From DASUZD01 sp036377055 (GTDB lineage Bacteria; Actinomycetota; Thermoleophilia; Gaiellales; Gaiellaceae), in NCBI GenBank assembly GCA_036377055.1, contig DASUZD010000113.1, positions 1-10,411 of the forward strand: DNA of 10,411 nt, in the 5' to 3' direction. Positions 1 through 5,811 of this stretch are shown one piece after another. The notes under the pieces were generated by a model that saw only the letters and a program-made list of their open reading frames with translations, did no database searches and was not told where the DNA came from. The first letter of the stretch is position 1, and each line of letters opens with the position of its first letter. Both the position numbers and the translations under genes were made by a program.

Positions 1-576
1 CGCGCCTTCGTCGGTCGTCACGTCGACCGGCTCGAGGTCGATCCCGACCCGCCGCCGCACCGCCAGGCGCCGCTCGAAAAGCCGCTCCGGAACCGCCCGC
101 CGCTCCTCACCCCCCAGCTCGAGCCGTGCGTCGCGCGGCCCCCACGAGCCGCCCGCATAGTGGTACCGATAGCGGTCCCAGAGCAGGTTGAACCCGGCCG
201 CCGGGCCGAGCTCGATCGCGTCGACGACCTCCGTCCCCGCCTCGCCGGCCAGCAAGAGGAACGCCGGCAGGAGCACCCAGCAGCGCGCGACCTCGTTCGT
301 CTGCACGCTCCGCTCGGCTGTGAACGCCCGCAGGAACGCGCGATGCTCGTCGAGCGCGGCATGGACGTCGTCCCACGACGCCTTGCCCTCGAGCACGAGG
401 TAGTGAAGCCCGCCGAGCAAGCGGAGCGGAAGATCCCACTCCAGGTCGGCGGCGACGTCGGCGACGAGCGGCTCCTCCGCGAGCTCGAGGCAGAGGCGCT
501 CGTAGAGCGGCGACCGCGGCGCGCAGTGCCGCGCCTGCTCGCGGAAGATCTCCGCCTGCTTGGCGGACGCGGTCAG
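1..576 (-). CDS. DUF2332 family protein, 3' end beyond window, likely CTG start
   Basis: The minus-strand frame is open from the rplT stop to the left edge (192 codons). The translation contains VQTNEVAR near residue 91 and the block ELGPAAGFNLLWDRYRYHY near residues 122-140, which I recognise as the signature of DUF2332 (COG4427), a family of unknown function. An N-terminal helix rich in Q/A/R (EIFREQARHC) followed by SPLYERL also fits the family start. No ATG, GTG or TTG exists in frame upstream of residue 54. The only codon that gives the expected N-terminus is CTG at 576-574, which overlaps the rplT TGA (CTGA), suggesting translational coupling. The alternative is a sequencing indel near the junction. 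The family is clear; the start is inferred. No biochemical role can be given. The gene ends outside the window. Confidence 0.8.
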   Translation of the reverse strand, partial: MTASAKQAEIFREQARHCAPRSPLYERLCLELAEEPLVADVAADLEWDLPLRLLGGLHYLVLEGKASWDDVHAALDEHRAFLRAFTAERSVQTNEVARCWVLLPAFLLLAGEAGTEVVDAIELGPAAGFNLLWDRYRYHYAGGSWGPRDARLELGGEERRAVPERLFERRLAVRRRVGIDLEPVDVTTDEGA

Positions 577-944
577 GCCGCGGTCTGCTGCTCGAGCGCC
601 GCCTTCGCCTGCTCGGCGATCGCCGCGAACGCGACCGGGTCGCTGACGGCCAGGTCCGCGAGCACCTTGCGATCGAGCTCGATCCCCGCCTTGCGGCACC
701 CGGCGACGAACTGGTTGTACGAGAGCCCGTGCGTGCGCGCGGCGGCGTTGATCCGTATGATCCAGAGCCGGCGGAACGTGCGCTTCCGGTTCTTTCGGTC
801 GCGATACGCGTAGACGAGCGAGTGCTCGACCTGCTCCTTCGCGTACCGGTAGGAGGACTTCTTGATCCCCCAGTAGCCCTTGGCCTGCTCGAGGACCTTG
901 CGCCGCTTCTTGCGCGCGTGGACGGATCGTTTCACTCGCGGCAC
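573..944 (-). CDS. rplT: 50S ribosomal protein L20
   Basis: A 123-residue basic protein with the L20 N-terminus PRVKRSVHARKKRRKVLEQAKGY and the family blocks WIIRINAAARTHGLSYNQF (about 61-79) and AGIELDRKVLADLA (about 87-100). L20 binds 23S rRNA early in assembly of the large subunit, and in several bacteria represses its own operon by binding the infC leader. The start is GTG at 944-942, because the sequence upstream reads GGGGAGGAGG with a six-base spacer. That ribosome-binding site lies inside the last codons of rpmI, and only 3 bp separate the rpmI stop from this start, so the two are surely cotranscribed and probably coupled. The segment GYWGIKKSSYRYAKEQ (about 23-38) differs from the commoner GYRGARS form but keeps the length. 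Confidence 0.97.
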   Translation of the reverse strand: MPRVKRSVHARKKRRKVLEQAKGYWGIKKSSYRYAKEQVEHSLVYAYRDRKNRKRTFRRLWIIRINAAARTHGLSYNQFVAGCRKAGIELDRKVLADLAVSDPVAFAAIAEQAKAALEQQTAA

Positions 945-947
945 GGC

Positions 948-1145
948 TTACCTCCTCCCCAGCAGCTTCTCGACGATCTTGGCGTCCCCCCGGGCGAGGG
1001 GCTGGTCGCGGCGGAACCGCCGCTTACGCTTCGGGCTCTTCTTCTCCAGGAGGTGGCTCTTCATCGCGCGGCGGCGCAGCACCTTGCCCGTTCCGGTCAC
1101 CTTGAAGCGCTTCTTCGCCCCGCTGTGCCTCTTCTGCTTTGGCAT
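948..1145 (-). CDS. rpmI: 50S ribosomal protein L35
   Basis: A 65-residue, very basic protein of the usual L35 length. It has the expected N-terminus MPKQKRHSGAKKRFKVTGTG, the conserved RRRAMKSHLLEKKSPKRKR segment, and ends EKLLGRR. L35 is a small large-subunit protein at the centre of the infC-rpmI-rplT operon. ATG at 1145-1143 is the only sensible start. The Shine-Dalgarno upstream is weak (GAAAG), and the start lies inside the coding region of infC, so translation probably depends on ribosomes already reading infC. The first 40 or so codons are shared with infC in another frame. Confidence 0.96.
   Translation of the reverse strand: MPKQKRHSGAKKRFKVTGTGKVLRRRAMKSHLLEKKSPKRKRRFRRDQPLARGDAKIVEKLLGRR
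951..960 (-). promoter_or_regulatory. rplT ribosome-binding site inside rpmI 3' end
   Basis: GGGGAGGAGG on the minus strand encodes the last residues of L35 (G-R-R) and is six bases from the GTG of rplT. It decides the GTG start and ties rplT initiation to the end of rpmI translation. Confidence 0.8.
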
Positions 1146-1710
1146 CGTCTTTCGTCACCCCCGCGTTCTTCGTCGGCCCGAGCAGCATCACCATGTTCCG
1201 CCCGTCGAGGAGCGGCGGCGACTCGACCTGCCCGATGTCCTTGACGTCCTCCGCCAGACGCATGAGGAGGTCTCGTCCGCGCTCCGGGTGCGTGGTCTCG
1301 CGCCCGCGGAACATGATCGTGACCTTGACCTTCGCGCGCTGGTTGAGAAAGCGCTGGACGTGGCCCTTCTTCGTGTTGTAGTCGTGAATGCCGATCTTCG
1401 GCCGGAACTTGATCTCCTTGACGTTGATCGAGACCTGGTGCTTCCGCGCGAGCTTCGCCTTCTGCTCCTGCTCGTAGCGGTACTTTCCGTAATCCATCAC
1501 CCGGGCTACCGGCGGATCCGCCTGGGCCGCCACCTCGACGAGGTCGAGGTTCTTGTCCTCGGCGTAGCGAACCGCCTCCGGCGTGGCCTTGATCCCGAGT
1601 TGCGAGCCGTCCTCGTCGATGAGGCGAACGCGCGGGGCGCGAATCTCTCCGTTGATCCGCGCGTGCTGGACGACCGGGCGCTCCTGGTCAAACCGCCTTC
1701 TGGGCCTCAA
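1024..1710 (-). CDS. infC: Translation initiation factor IF-3 with acidic C-terminal extension
   Basis: A 228-residue protein. IF3 binds the 30S subunit, prevents premature subunit joining, and checks the start codon and initiator tRNA. The N-domain begins at ARINGEIRAPRVRLID (about 17-32) and contains NLDLVEVAAQADPPVARVMDYGK (about 54-76). The C-domain shows VKEIKFRPKIGIHDYNTKK (about 97-115), KVKVTIMFRGRE and the usual family end GRNMVMLLGPT at about 170-180. About 47 further residues, rich in E, P and Q and ending EEEPEA, follow the normal end and are encoded across the 5' part of rpmI in another frame. The start is TTG at 1710-1708, which gives the expected LRPRRRFDQ N-terminus; the frame is closed by TAG 37 bases upstream and holds no ATG or GTG there. 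The strong ribosome-binding site is about 30 bases upstream, not next to this codon. Non-AUG starts are typical of infC and allow IF3 autoregulation. Confidence 0.95.
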   Translation of the reverse strand: MRPRRRFDQERPVVQHARINGEIRAPRVRLIDEDGSQLGIKATPEAVRYAEDKNLDLVEVAAQADPPVARVMDYGKYRYEQEQKAKLARKHQVSINVKEIKFRPKIGIHDYNTKKGHVQRFLNQRAKVKVTIMFRGRETTHPERGRDLLMRLAEDVKDIGQVESPPLLDGRNMVMLLGPTKNAGVTKDDAKAEEAQRGEEALQGDRNGQGAAPPRDEEPPPGEEEPEA

Positions 1711-1733
1711 AGGGCGCTCACGAAGCTGCTGAT
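1707..1733 (-). CDS. Possible 8-codon leader ORF with AUC start before infC
   Basis: Minus strand: AGAGGGAGG (1748-1740), six bases, then ATC at 1733-1731 followed by seven sense codons and TGA (peptide start-SSFVSAL). The TGA overlaps the infC TTG as TTGA. The best ribosome-binding site of the region is therefore placed ideally for a rare AUC start in a frame different from infC, so it could be a coupling uORF. It could equally be a chance arrangement, with infC using its TTG directly. An extra T in the run before TTGA would join this reading to infC. Low confidence that it is translated. Confidence 0.25.
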   Translation of the reverse strand: MSSFVSAL

Positions 1734-1739
1734 TCTGTT

Positions 1740-1748
1740 CCTCCCTCT
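1740..1748 (-). promoter_or_regulatory. Strong Shine-Dalgarno in infC leader
   Basis: AGAGGGAGG on the minus strand is near perfect complementarity to the 3' end of 16S rRNA. It is 29 bases upstream of the infC TTG codon, too far for direct use, but six bases before an out-of-frame ATC. It lies right after the terminator-like stem, so its exposure could depend on leader folding. Confidence 0.6.
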
Positions 1749-1755
1749 AACGACG

Positions 1756-1775
1756 AAAACCGCTGCAAGCAGCGG
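1756..1775 (-). terminator. Intrinsic-terminator-like hairpin between thrS and infC
   Basis: Minus strand: CCGCTG-CTTG-CAGCGG followed directly by TTTT then CGTCG. The 6-bp GC stem with a four-base loop and short T-run fits a weak intrinsic terminator. It lies 89 bases after the thrS stop and about 45 bases before infC, so it may end thrS transcripts or act as an attenuator for infC-rpmI-rplT. Confidence 0.5.
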
Positions 1776-1864
1776 CCCGTGTTCCCTCGTCGGTTCGACT
1801 CGGTTGAACCCCGGAGAGCTCGCGCTCGCGAGGTGAGGAACGGTGGGCGCCCCTGCTTGCAGGC

Positions 1865-3748
1865 CTAGAGAGTAGCAAGCTGCCGCACGAAGTCCTCGGC
1901 CGGCGCCTTCGTCAGCCCGTCCTCGCCGCGCGCGCGGATCGAGAGCTCGTCGTTCTCGATCTCCTTGTCGCCGTAGACGAGGACGTACGGGATCTTCTCG
2001 AGCTCGGCGTCGCGGATTCGCTTACTGACGGTCTCGTCGCGCTCGTCGACGTCCACGCGGTAGGCGGCAAGCCGCTCGCGGAGCGCATGCGCCGCGTCGC
2101 GATGCCCTTCGCCGACCGGGATCACGCGGATCTGCACCGGCGCGAGCCAGAACGGGAACGCGCCCGCGTAGTGCTCGACCAGGATCCCGATGAAGCGCTC
2201 GAACGACCCGTAGAGCGCACGATGGACGACGTAGAGCTCGTGCTCGCGGTTGTCGGCGCCGGCATACTTGAGGCCGAACCTCGACGGCATCTGCGAGTCG
2301 AGCTGGATCGTCCCGATCTGCCACTTCCGGCCGAGGGCGTCCTCCATGTGCAGATCGATCTTCGGACCGTAGAACGCGCCCTCGCCCGGCGCGATCGAGT
2401 ACTCGATCTCGTTCAGGCGAAGCGCCTCCTCGAGCGCCGCCTCGTTCCGGTCCCACTGCTCATCCGTCCCGAGCTTGTTGTCGGGTCGCGTCGAGAGCTC
2501 CGCGCTCGCGGTCGTCCCGAACAGCTCGTAGAGGTAGCGCGCGTACTCGACGACGCCAGCGATCTCGTCCTGAATCTGGTCCTCGGTGCAGAAGATGTGC
2601 GCGTCGTCCTGCGTGATCATGCGGACGCGCAACAGGCCGTGCAGCGTTCCTGTGAGCTCGTTCCGGTGCAGCGGCGTCGGCTCCGCGTAGCGGATCGGAA
2701 GCTCTCGGTAGCTGCGCGGCCGGCTGCCGAAGAGCAGCATGTGGCCGGGGCAGTTCATCGCCTTCATCGCCCACGGGTCGCCGTCGACCTCGAGCTTGAA
2801 CATCAGGTCCTCGTACTTCGGGAAGTGGCCCGACGTGACGAACGTCTGGGCGTCGTAGATGATCGGCGTCCGCACCTCCTCGTAGCCGCGGCGCGCGTTC
2901 TCGCGCCGGCGGATCGCCTCCAGCTCGTTGAAGATCGTCATCCCCTTCGGGTGCCAGAGCGGCGAGCCCGGCGAGTGCTCCGAGAAGTGGAAGAGGTCGA
3001 GCTGCGGCCCGAGCCGCCGGTGGTCGCGCTTTCGCGCCTCCTCGAGCAGCCGCAGGTGCGCGTCGAGGTCGTCCTGCGAGTAGAACGCGGTCCCGTAGAT
3101 GCGGGTCAGCTGCGGCTTGCTCGCGTCGCCGCGCCAGTACGCGCCGGCGAGGCCGGTCAGCTTCAGCGCCTTGATCGGCTTCGAGTTCTGGAGGTGCGGC
3201 CCTCGGCAGAGGTCGGTGAAGTCGCCCTGCGTGTAGAAGGAGATCGGACCGTCCGCGGTGTCGACGAGCTCCACTTTGTACGGCTCCTTCTCCGCCTCGA
3301 ACCGGCGGCGCGCCTCGTCGGCCGAGACCTCCTCGCGCGTCCACTCGCGGCCCTCGTCGAGCTCGCGCCTGATCTCCGCCTCGATCCGCTCGAGGTCGTC
3401 CTCGTGGATCGGCTCGGGAAAGTCGAAGTCGTAGTAGAAGCCGTTCTCGATCGGAGGGCCGATCGCGATCTTCACGCCCGGGTAGAGCCGGCGCACCGCC
3501 TCCGCGAGCAGGTGTGCGCTGGAGTGGCGGAGAACGGCGAGCGCGTCCGGGTCGCTCGAGTCGCGCGTCGTCAGGATCTGGATCTTCTGGCCGTCCGCGA
3601 GCGGGAGCCGCAGGTCCCGGACCGCGCCGTTGGAGCGCAGGAGCACGGCCTGCTCGGCGAGGCGCGGGCCGATCGCGGCGGCGGCGTCCAGCCCCGTCGC
3701 GCCCTCTTCGAGTTCAAGCTCGGAGTTGTCGGGAAGGACGACCTTCAT
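1865..3748 (-). CDS. thrS: Threonyl-tRNA synthetase
   Basis: Class II synthetase charging tRNA-Thr, 627 residues from the chosen start, a normal length. Order: TGS domain (MKVVLPDNSELELEEG on); editing/SAD domain with HSSAH (H75, H79) and the partner block LCRGPH (C181, H184) followed by GAYWRGDASKPQLTRIYGTAF; catalytic core from about residue 255 with MNCPGH, TGTLHGLLRVRMITQDDAHIF (motif 2 region) and YGSFERFIGILVEHYAGAFP (motif 3); C-terminal anticodon-binding domain to the end. The zinc ligands expected from E. coli ThrRS are present at C333, H384 and H509. The frame extends 14 codons further to a TTG at 3790, but that extension (RSSSRGCSVSCEL) is not family-like, so ATG at 3748-3746 is preferred; its Shine-Dalgarno (GCGAG) is weak. 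It heads the operon with infC. Confidence 0.96.
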   Translation of the reverse strand: MKVVLPDNSELELEEGATGLDAAAAIGPRLAEQAVLLRSNGAVRDLRLPLADGQKIQILTTRDSSDPDALAVLRHSSAHLLAEAVRRLYPGVKIAIGPPIENGFYYDFDFPEPIHEDDLERIEAEIRRELDEGREWTREEVSADEARRRFEAEKEPYKVELVDTADGPISFYTQGDFTDLCRGPHLQNSKPIKALKLTGLAGAYWRGDASKPQLTRIYGTAFYSQDDLDAHLRLLEEARKRDHRRLGPQLDLFHFSEHSPGSPLWHPKGMTIFNELEAIRRRENARRGYEEVRTPIIYDAQTFVTSGHFPKYEDLMFKLEVDGDPWAMKAMNCPGHMLLFGSRPRSYRELPIRYAEPTPLHRNELTGTLHGLLRVRMITQDDAHIFCTEDQIQDEIAGVVEYARYLYELFGTTASAELSTRPDNKLGTDEQWDRNEAALEEALRLNEIEYSIAPGEGAFYGPKIDLHMEDALGRKWQIGTIQLDSQMPSRFGLKYAGADNREHELYVVHRALYGSFERFIGILVEHYAGAFPFWLAPVQIRVIPVGEGHRDAAHALRERLAAYRVDVDERDETVSKRIRDAELEKIPYVLVYGDKEIENDELSIRARGEDGLTKAPAEDFVRQLATL

Positions 3749-3866
3749 GAGCTCGCAGGATACGGAACACCCGCGCGAAGACGATCGCAACGAAGAGGCC
3801 GAAGGGTCGCCCGCTCCAGACCCCGAGGAGCGCTCGGACGCCTCGGACGACCCCGAAGCGGACTAG
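3747..3866 (+). CDS. Possible 39-residue acidic small protein, divergent to thrS
   Basis: ATG at 3747 shares the CATG tetranucleotide with the thrS ATG on the other strand. AAGGA at 3734-3738 gives a reasonable ribosome-binding site (eight-base spacer). The product is 39 residues, mostly D, E, P, S and R (it ends SDASDDPEAD), with no hydrophobic core, so it would be disordered. I recognise no family; it lacks the C-terminal GGQ/GGE of Pup. A chance ORF is quite possible. It is listed because the start signal is present and the stop falls 70 bases before the next gene. Confidence 0.25.
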   Translation: MSSQDTEHPREDDRNEEAEGSPAPDPEERSDASDDPEAD

Positions 3867-3936
3867 CCCGGGCGTCAGTTTGCAGTCCGGTGAGCGGGGG
3901 TAGCCGTCTCATTCGAAAGCGAGAAAAGGGGGGAAC

Positions 3937-4350
3937 ATGGCCACCGTTCGTGACGCCATGACAACCAGCCCGAAGACGCTTGCGAGCTCCGCGTCCGTGA
4001 TCGACGCCGCCAAGCTGATGAAAGGCGAGGACGTCGGCGTGATCCCGATCGTCGACGGCGACCGCCTCACGGCCGTCGTAACCGACCGCGACATCACGAT
4101 CAACGTCGTCGCAGCCGGGAAGGACCCGCAGTCGGCGACCGTCGGCGACATCGCGTCGAGGAACCTGATCACGATCGACCCTGATCAGAACCTCGACGAG
4201 GCCCTCCGGCTGATGGCGCGCCATCAGGTGCGGCGCCTGCCGGTGGTCGAGGAGGACGGCCGGCTCGTCGGGATCCTCGCTCAGGCCGACGTGGCCGAGC
4301 ACGCCGACGCGAAGCGCACAGGCGAGGTCGTAGGGAAGATCTCGCAGTAG
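3937..4350 (+). CDS. Tandem CBS-domain protein
   Basis: A 137-residue soluble protein made of two CBS motifs only: CBS1 about residues 7-60 with AAKLMKGEDVGVIPIVD and VVTDRDI, and CBS2 about 70-125 with ALRLMARHQVRRLPVVEEDG and VGILAQADVA. Such pairs form a Bateman module that binds adenine nucleotides (AMP, ATP, NADH or similar) and senses energy state; stand-alone versions such as mycobacterial Hrp1 (Rv2626c) are stress or hypoxia responsive. Those roles are family knowledge and are not shown here. The start ATG is preceded by the purine tract AAAAGGGGGGAAC. No enzyme or channel domain is attached. It is the only confidently called plus-strand gene and converges with the hydrolase gene on its right. 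Confidence 0.92.
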   Translation: MATVRDAMTTSPKTLASSASVIDAAKLMKGEDVGVIPIVDGDRLTAVVTDRDITINVVAAGKDPQSATVGDIASRNLITIDPDQNLDEALRLMARHQVRRLPVVEEDGRLVGILAQADVAEHADAKRTGEVVGKISQ

Positions 4351-4363
4351 CGCGGAGAGTGTT

Positions 4364-4397
4364 GGTGCGAGCGGCGCGCAGCGGCGCCGCTCGCACC
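4364..4397. terminator. Perfect 14-bp hairpin between convergent genes
   Basis: GGTGCGAGCGGCGC, loop GCAGCG, then the exact reverse complement. It begins 13 bases after the CBS gene stop and ends 10 bases before the end of the hydrolase gene on the other strand, so it can serve both as a bidirectional terminator. Neither side has a real T-run (GTTCGT to the right), which is common in GC-rich actinobacteria. Confidence 0.65.
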
Positions 4398-4407
4398 GTT
4401 CGTGCGT

Positions 4408-5811
4408 CTACTTCGCGACCAGCGTCAGGAGACGCTTTACCGTGTCGCCGTTGAAGGCGTTCGCGGTGATCTCGACGTAGTAGACCTTGCCCTTCTGGGG
4501 CGTGAACATGATCGGCACGCTGAGCCACCCGTCGAGGCCGAGCGTCGTCACCGGCTGCGGGTGGGCGATCAGCGAGTCGCCTGTGATCACGCGCTCGTCG
4601 ACGCCGATCGTCGTCCCGGCCGGGTTGCGAGCGGCGATCTCGAGCGCCGAGACCCGCACGACCGGGTTCGGCTTGCCGGCCTTGACCGTGATCACCGTGT
4701 TCCGGATGTCGTAGTTCACGACGAGGTTCGCGAACGTGAAGAACGCGGGCTTGAGTGTGCCGTCCTCGGAGATCAGGCCGCTCTTCCACGGATCGCCCTG
4801 GTCGTCGTGGAGGACGAACCAGATGAACATCGACACGTACGGGTAGCGCCCGGCCATCTGGACGGCGCGCGCGAGGTAGCTCGACTGCGTCTCGTAGCTG
4901 ACGCCGCCGCTGTACGGGGGCGTGGTCATGTGGCCGTACTCGGTGATCCAGATCGGGATCGACTTGCGGTGGAACCACTTGTTGAGAGACCGCTCGAGCT
5001 GCGGGATCGTCGTCAGCGCGACGTTCGGCCACCGCACCACCTGCTCGGGCCGCTGCTTCGGGTCGGTCGGGTACGGGTGGTGCGCGACGGCGTCGAACTT
5101 GAGCTTCGGCGCTGCCTTCGCGACCAGCTGGAGGAAGCGGCCGGGCGACTCCGTGTCCTGCTGGCCCTTCACGCGCCGGTCGCGACCGCGCGCCGAGGTC
5201 TCGCCGAGGCCGACGAGGGCTTGCCGGTTTCCGGCCTTGATGCCTGCATACGCGGCGGCGAAGAGCTTGGCGTACGTCTTCGGCGCCACCGGACGACCCT
5301 TCGCGTCGAACTGCGGCGAGAGGAACTGGTTCAGGTTCGGCTCGTTCCAGACGCCGTAGAAGCGGACGAACGGGTAGCCCGGGTACCGGCCCGAGTAGCG
5401 GCTGGCGAGCGCTCGCGCGAAGTTCGTCAGGTCGGACAGGCGGCGCGGCGCCTTGTTCGGCGCGGATCCGGCCCACGTGGGTGTCCCCCAGATCTGGAGC
5501 ATCGGCTCCAGGCCCCGCATCTGCGCCTGGCGCACGAGATCGTCGATGTCGGCGAGGTTGTACGCCGGGTCGAACGGGTTCGCCGGGTTCTGCGGCCTGG
5601 TCGGCGCGACAAGGTTCCACTTGATCGCCGCGTGGATGAGCGTCGCGTGCGCGTCGCGGGCGCGGTCGAGGTTCTCGATCCGGTCCGGTCGCCAGCGGAA
5701 GGCGGCGTCGTCGAAGAAGCCGATGTACATCCGGCTCGCGGCGAGCGCACCGGACGGAAAGGCTATGGCGGCGACGAACGCGAGCAGGCAGAGTCGGACG
5801 AGACGATTCAC
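4408..5811 (-). CDS. Secreted clan GH-A-like glycoside hydrolase
   Basis: A 467-residue protein. Residues 1-25 form a signal peptide (MNRLVRLCLLAFVAAIAF, cleavage after GALA). A TIM-barrel-like catalytic region follows: IHAAIKWNLV, LQIWGTPTWAG, then VWNEPN near 154-159 (E157 as likely acid/base), HHPYP near 244, and WITEYGH near 288-294 (E291 as likely nucleophile). This layout is typical of clan GH-A retaining hydrolases (GH5/GH39/GH53-like); the exact family and sugar cannot be read. From about 375 to the end is a beta-rich domain without obvious catalytic residues. GTG at 5811-5809 is the start, with GAAGGGG nine bases upstream. It probably degrades or remodels extracellular or cell-surface polysaccharide. 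The upstream 300 bases are non-coding and hairpin-rich. Confidence 0.85.
   Translation of the reverse strand: MNRLVRLCLLAFVAAIAFPSGALAASRMYIGFFDDAAFRWRPDRIENLDRARDAHATLIHAAIKWNLVAPTRPQNPANPFDPAYNLADIDDLVRQAQMRGLEPMLQIWGTPTWAGSAPNKAPRRLSDLTNFARALASRYSGRYPGYPFVRFYGVWNEPNLNQFLSPQFDAKGRPVAPKTYAKLFAAAYAGIKAGNRQALVGLGETSARGRDRRVKGQQDTESPGRFLQLVAKAAPKLKFDAVAHHPYPTDPKQRPEQVVRWPNVALTTIPQLERSLNKWFHRKSIPIWITEYGHMTTPPYSGGVSYETQSSYLARAVQMAGRYPYVSMFIWFVLHDDQGDPWKSGLISEDGTLKPAFFTFANLVVNYDIRNTVITVKAGKPNPVVRVSALEIAARNPAGTTIGVDERVITGDSLIAHPQPVTTLGLDGWLSVPIMFTPQKGKVYYVEITANAFNGDTVKRLLTLVAK

Larger units (their letters stand above)
1711..1864 (-). promoter_or_regulatory. Structured thrS-infC intergenic leader
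   Basis: The 154 bases between thrS and infC contain, in transcription order: CCTG-CAAG-CAGG (1852-1863), CTCGC-GAGC-GCGAG (1819-1832), GGTTC-loop of 9-GAACC (1792-1810), and the terminator-like stem (1756-1775), then a strong ribosome-binding site. In other bacteria (E. coli, B. subtilis) this leader carries the L20 autoregulatory site, and in B. subtilis an attenuator. The position and layout match that idea; the actual sequence was not compared with known L20 leaders. The hairpins are seen; the function is inferred. Confidence 0.45.

Noticed and set aside
160..813. 217-codon plus-strand frame
   Set aside because: It lies antisense to the DUF2332 gene and rplT, both with clear families; arginine/leucine-rich composition is typical of a shadow frame.
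3747..3866. Acidic small ORF considered as Pup
   Set aside because: Too short, no C-terminal GGQ/GGE, and no proteasome genes nearby.
3880..3906. TTGCAG and TAGCCG as a promoter for the CBS gene
   Set aside because: Spacer of 15 bases and weak -10 match; not supported.
2087..3961. 624-codon plus-strand frame
   Set aside because: Complement of thrS; no family features, very R/V/L-rich, as expected opposite a high-GC gene.
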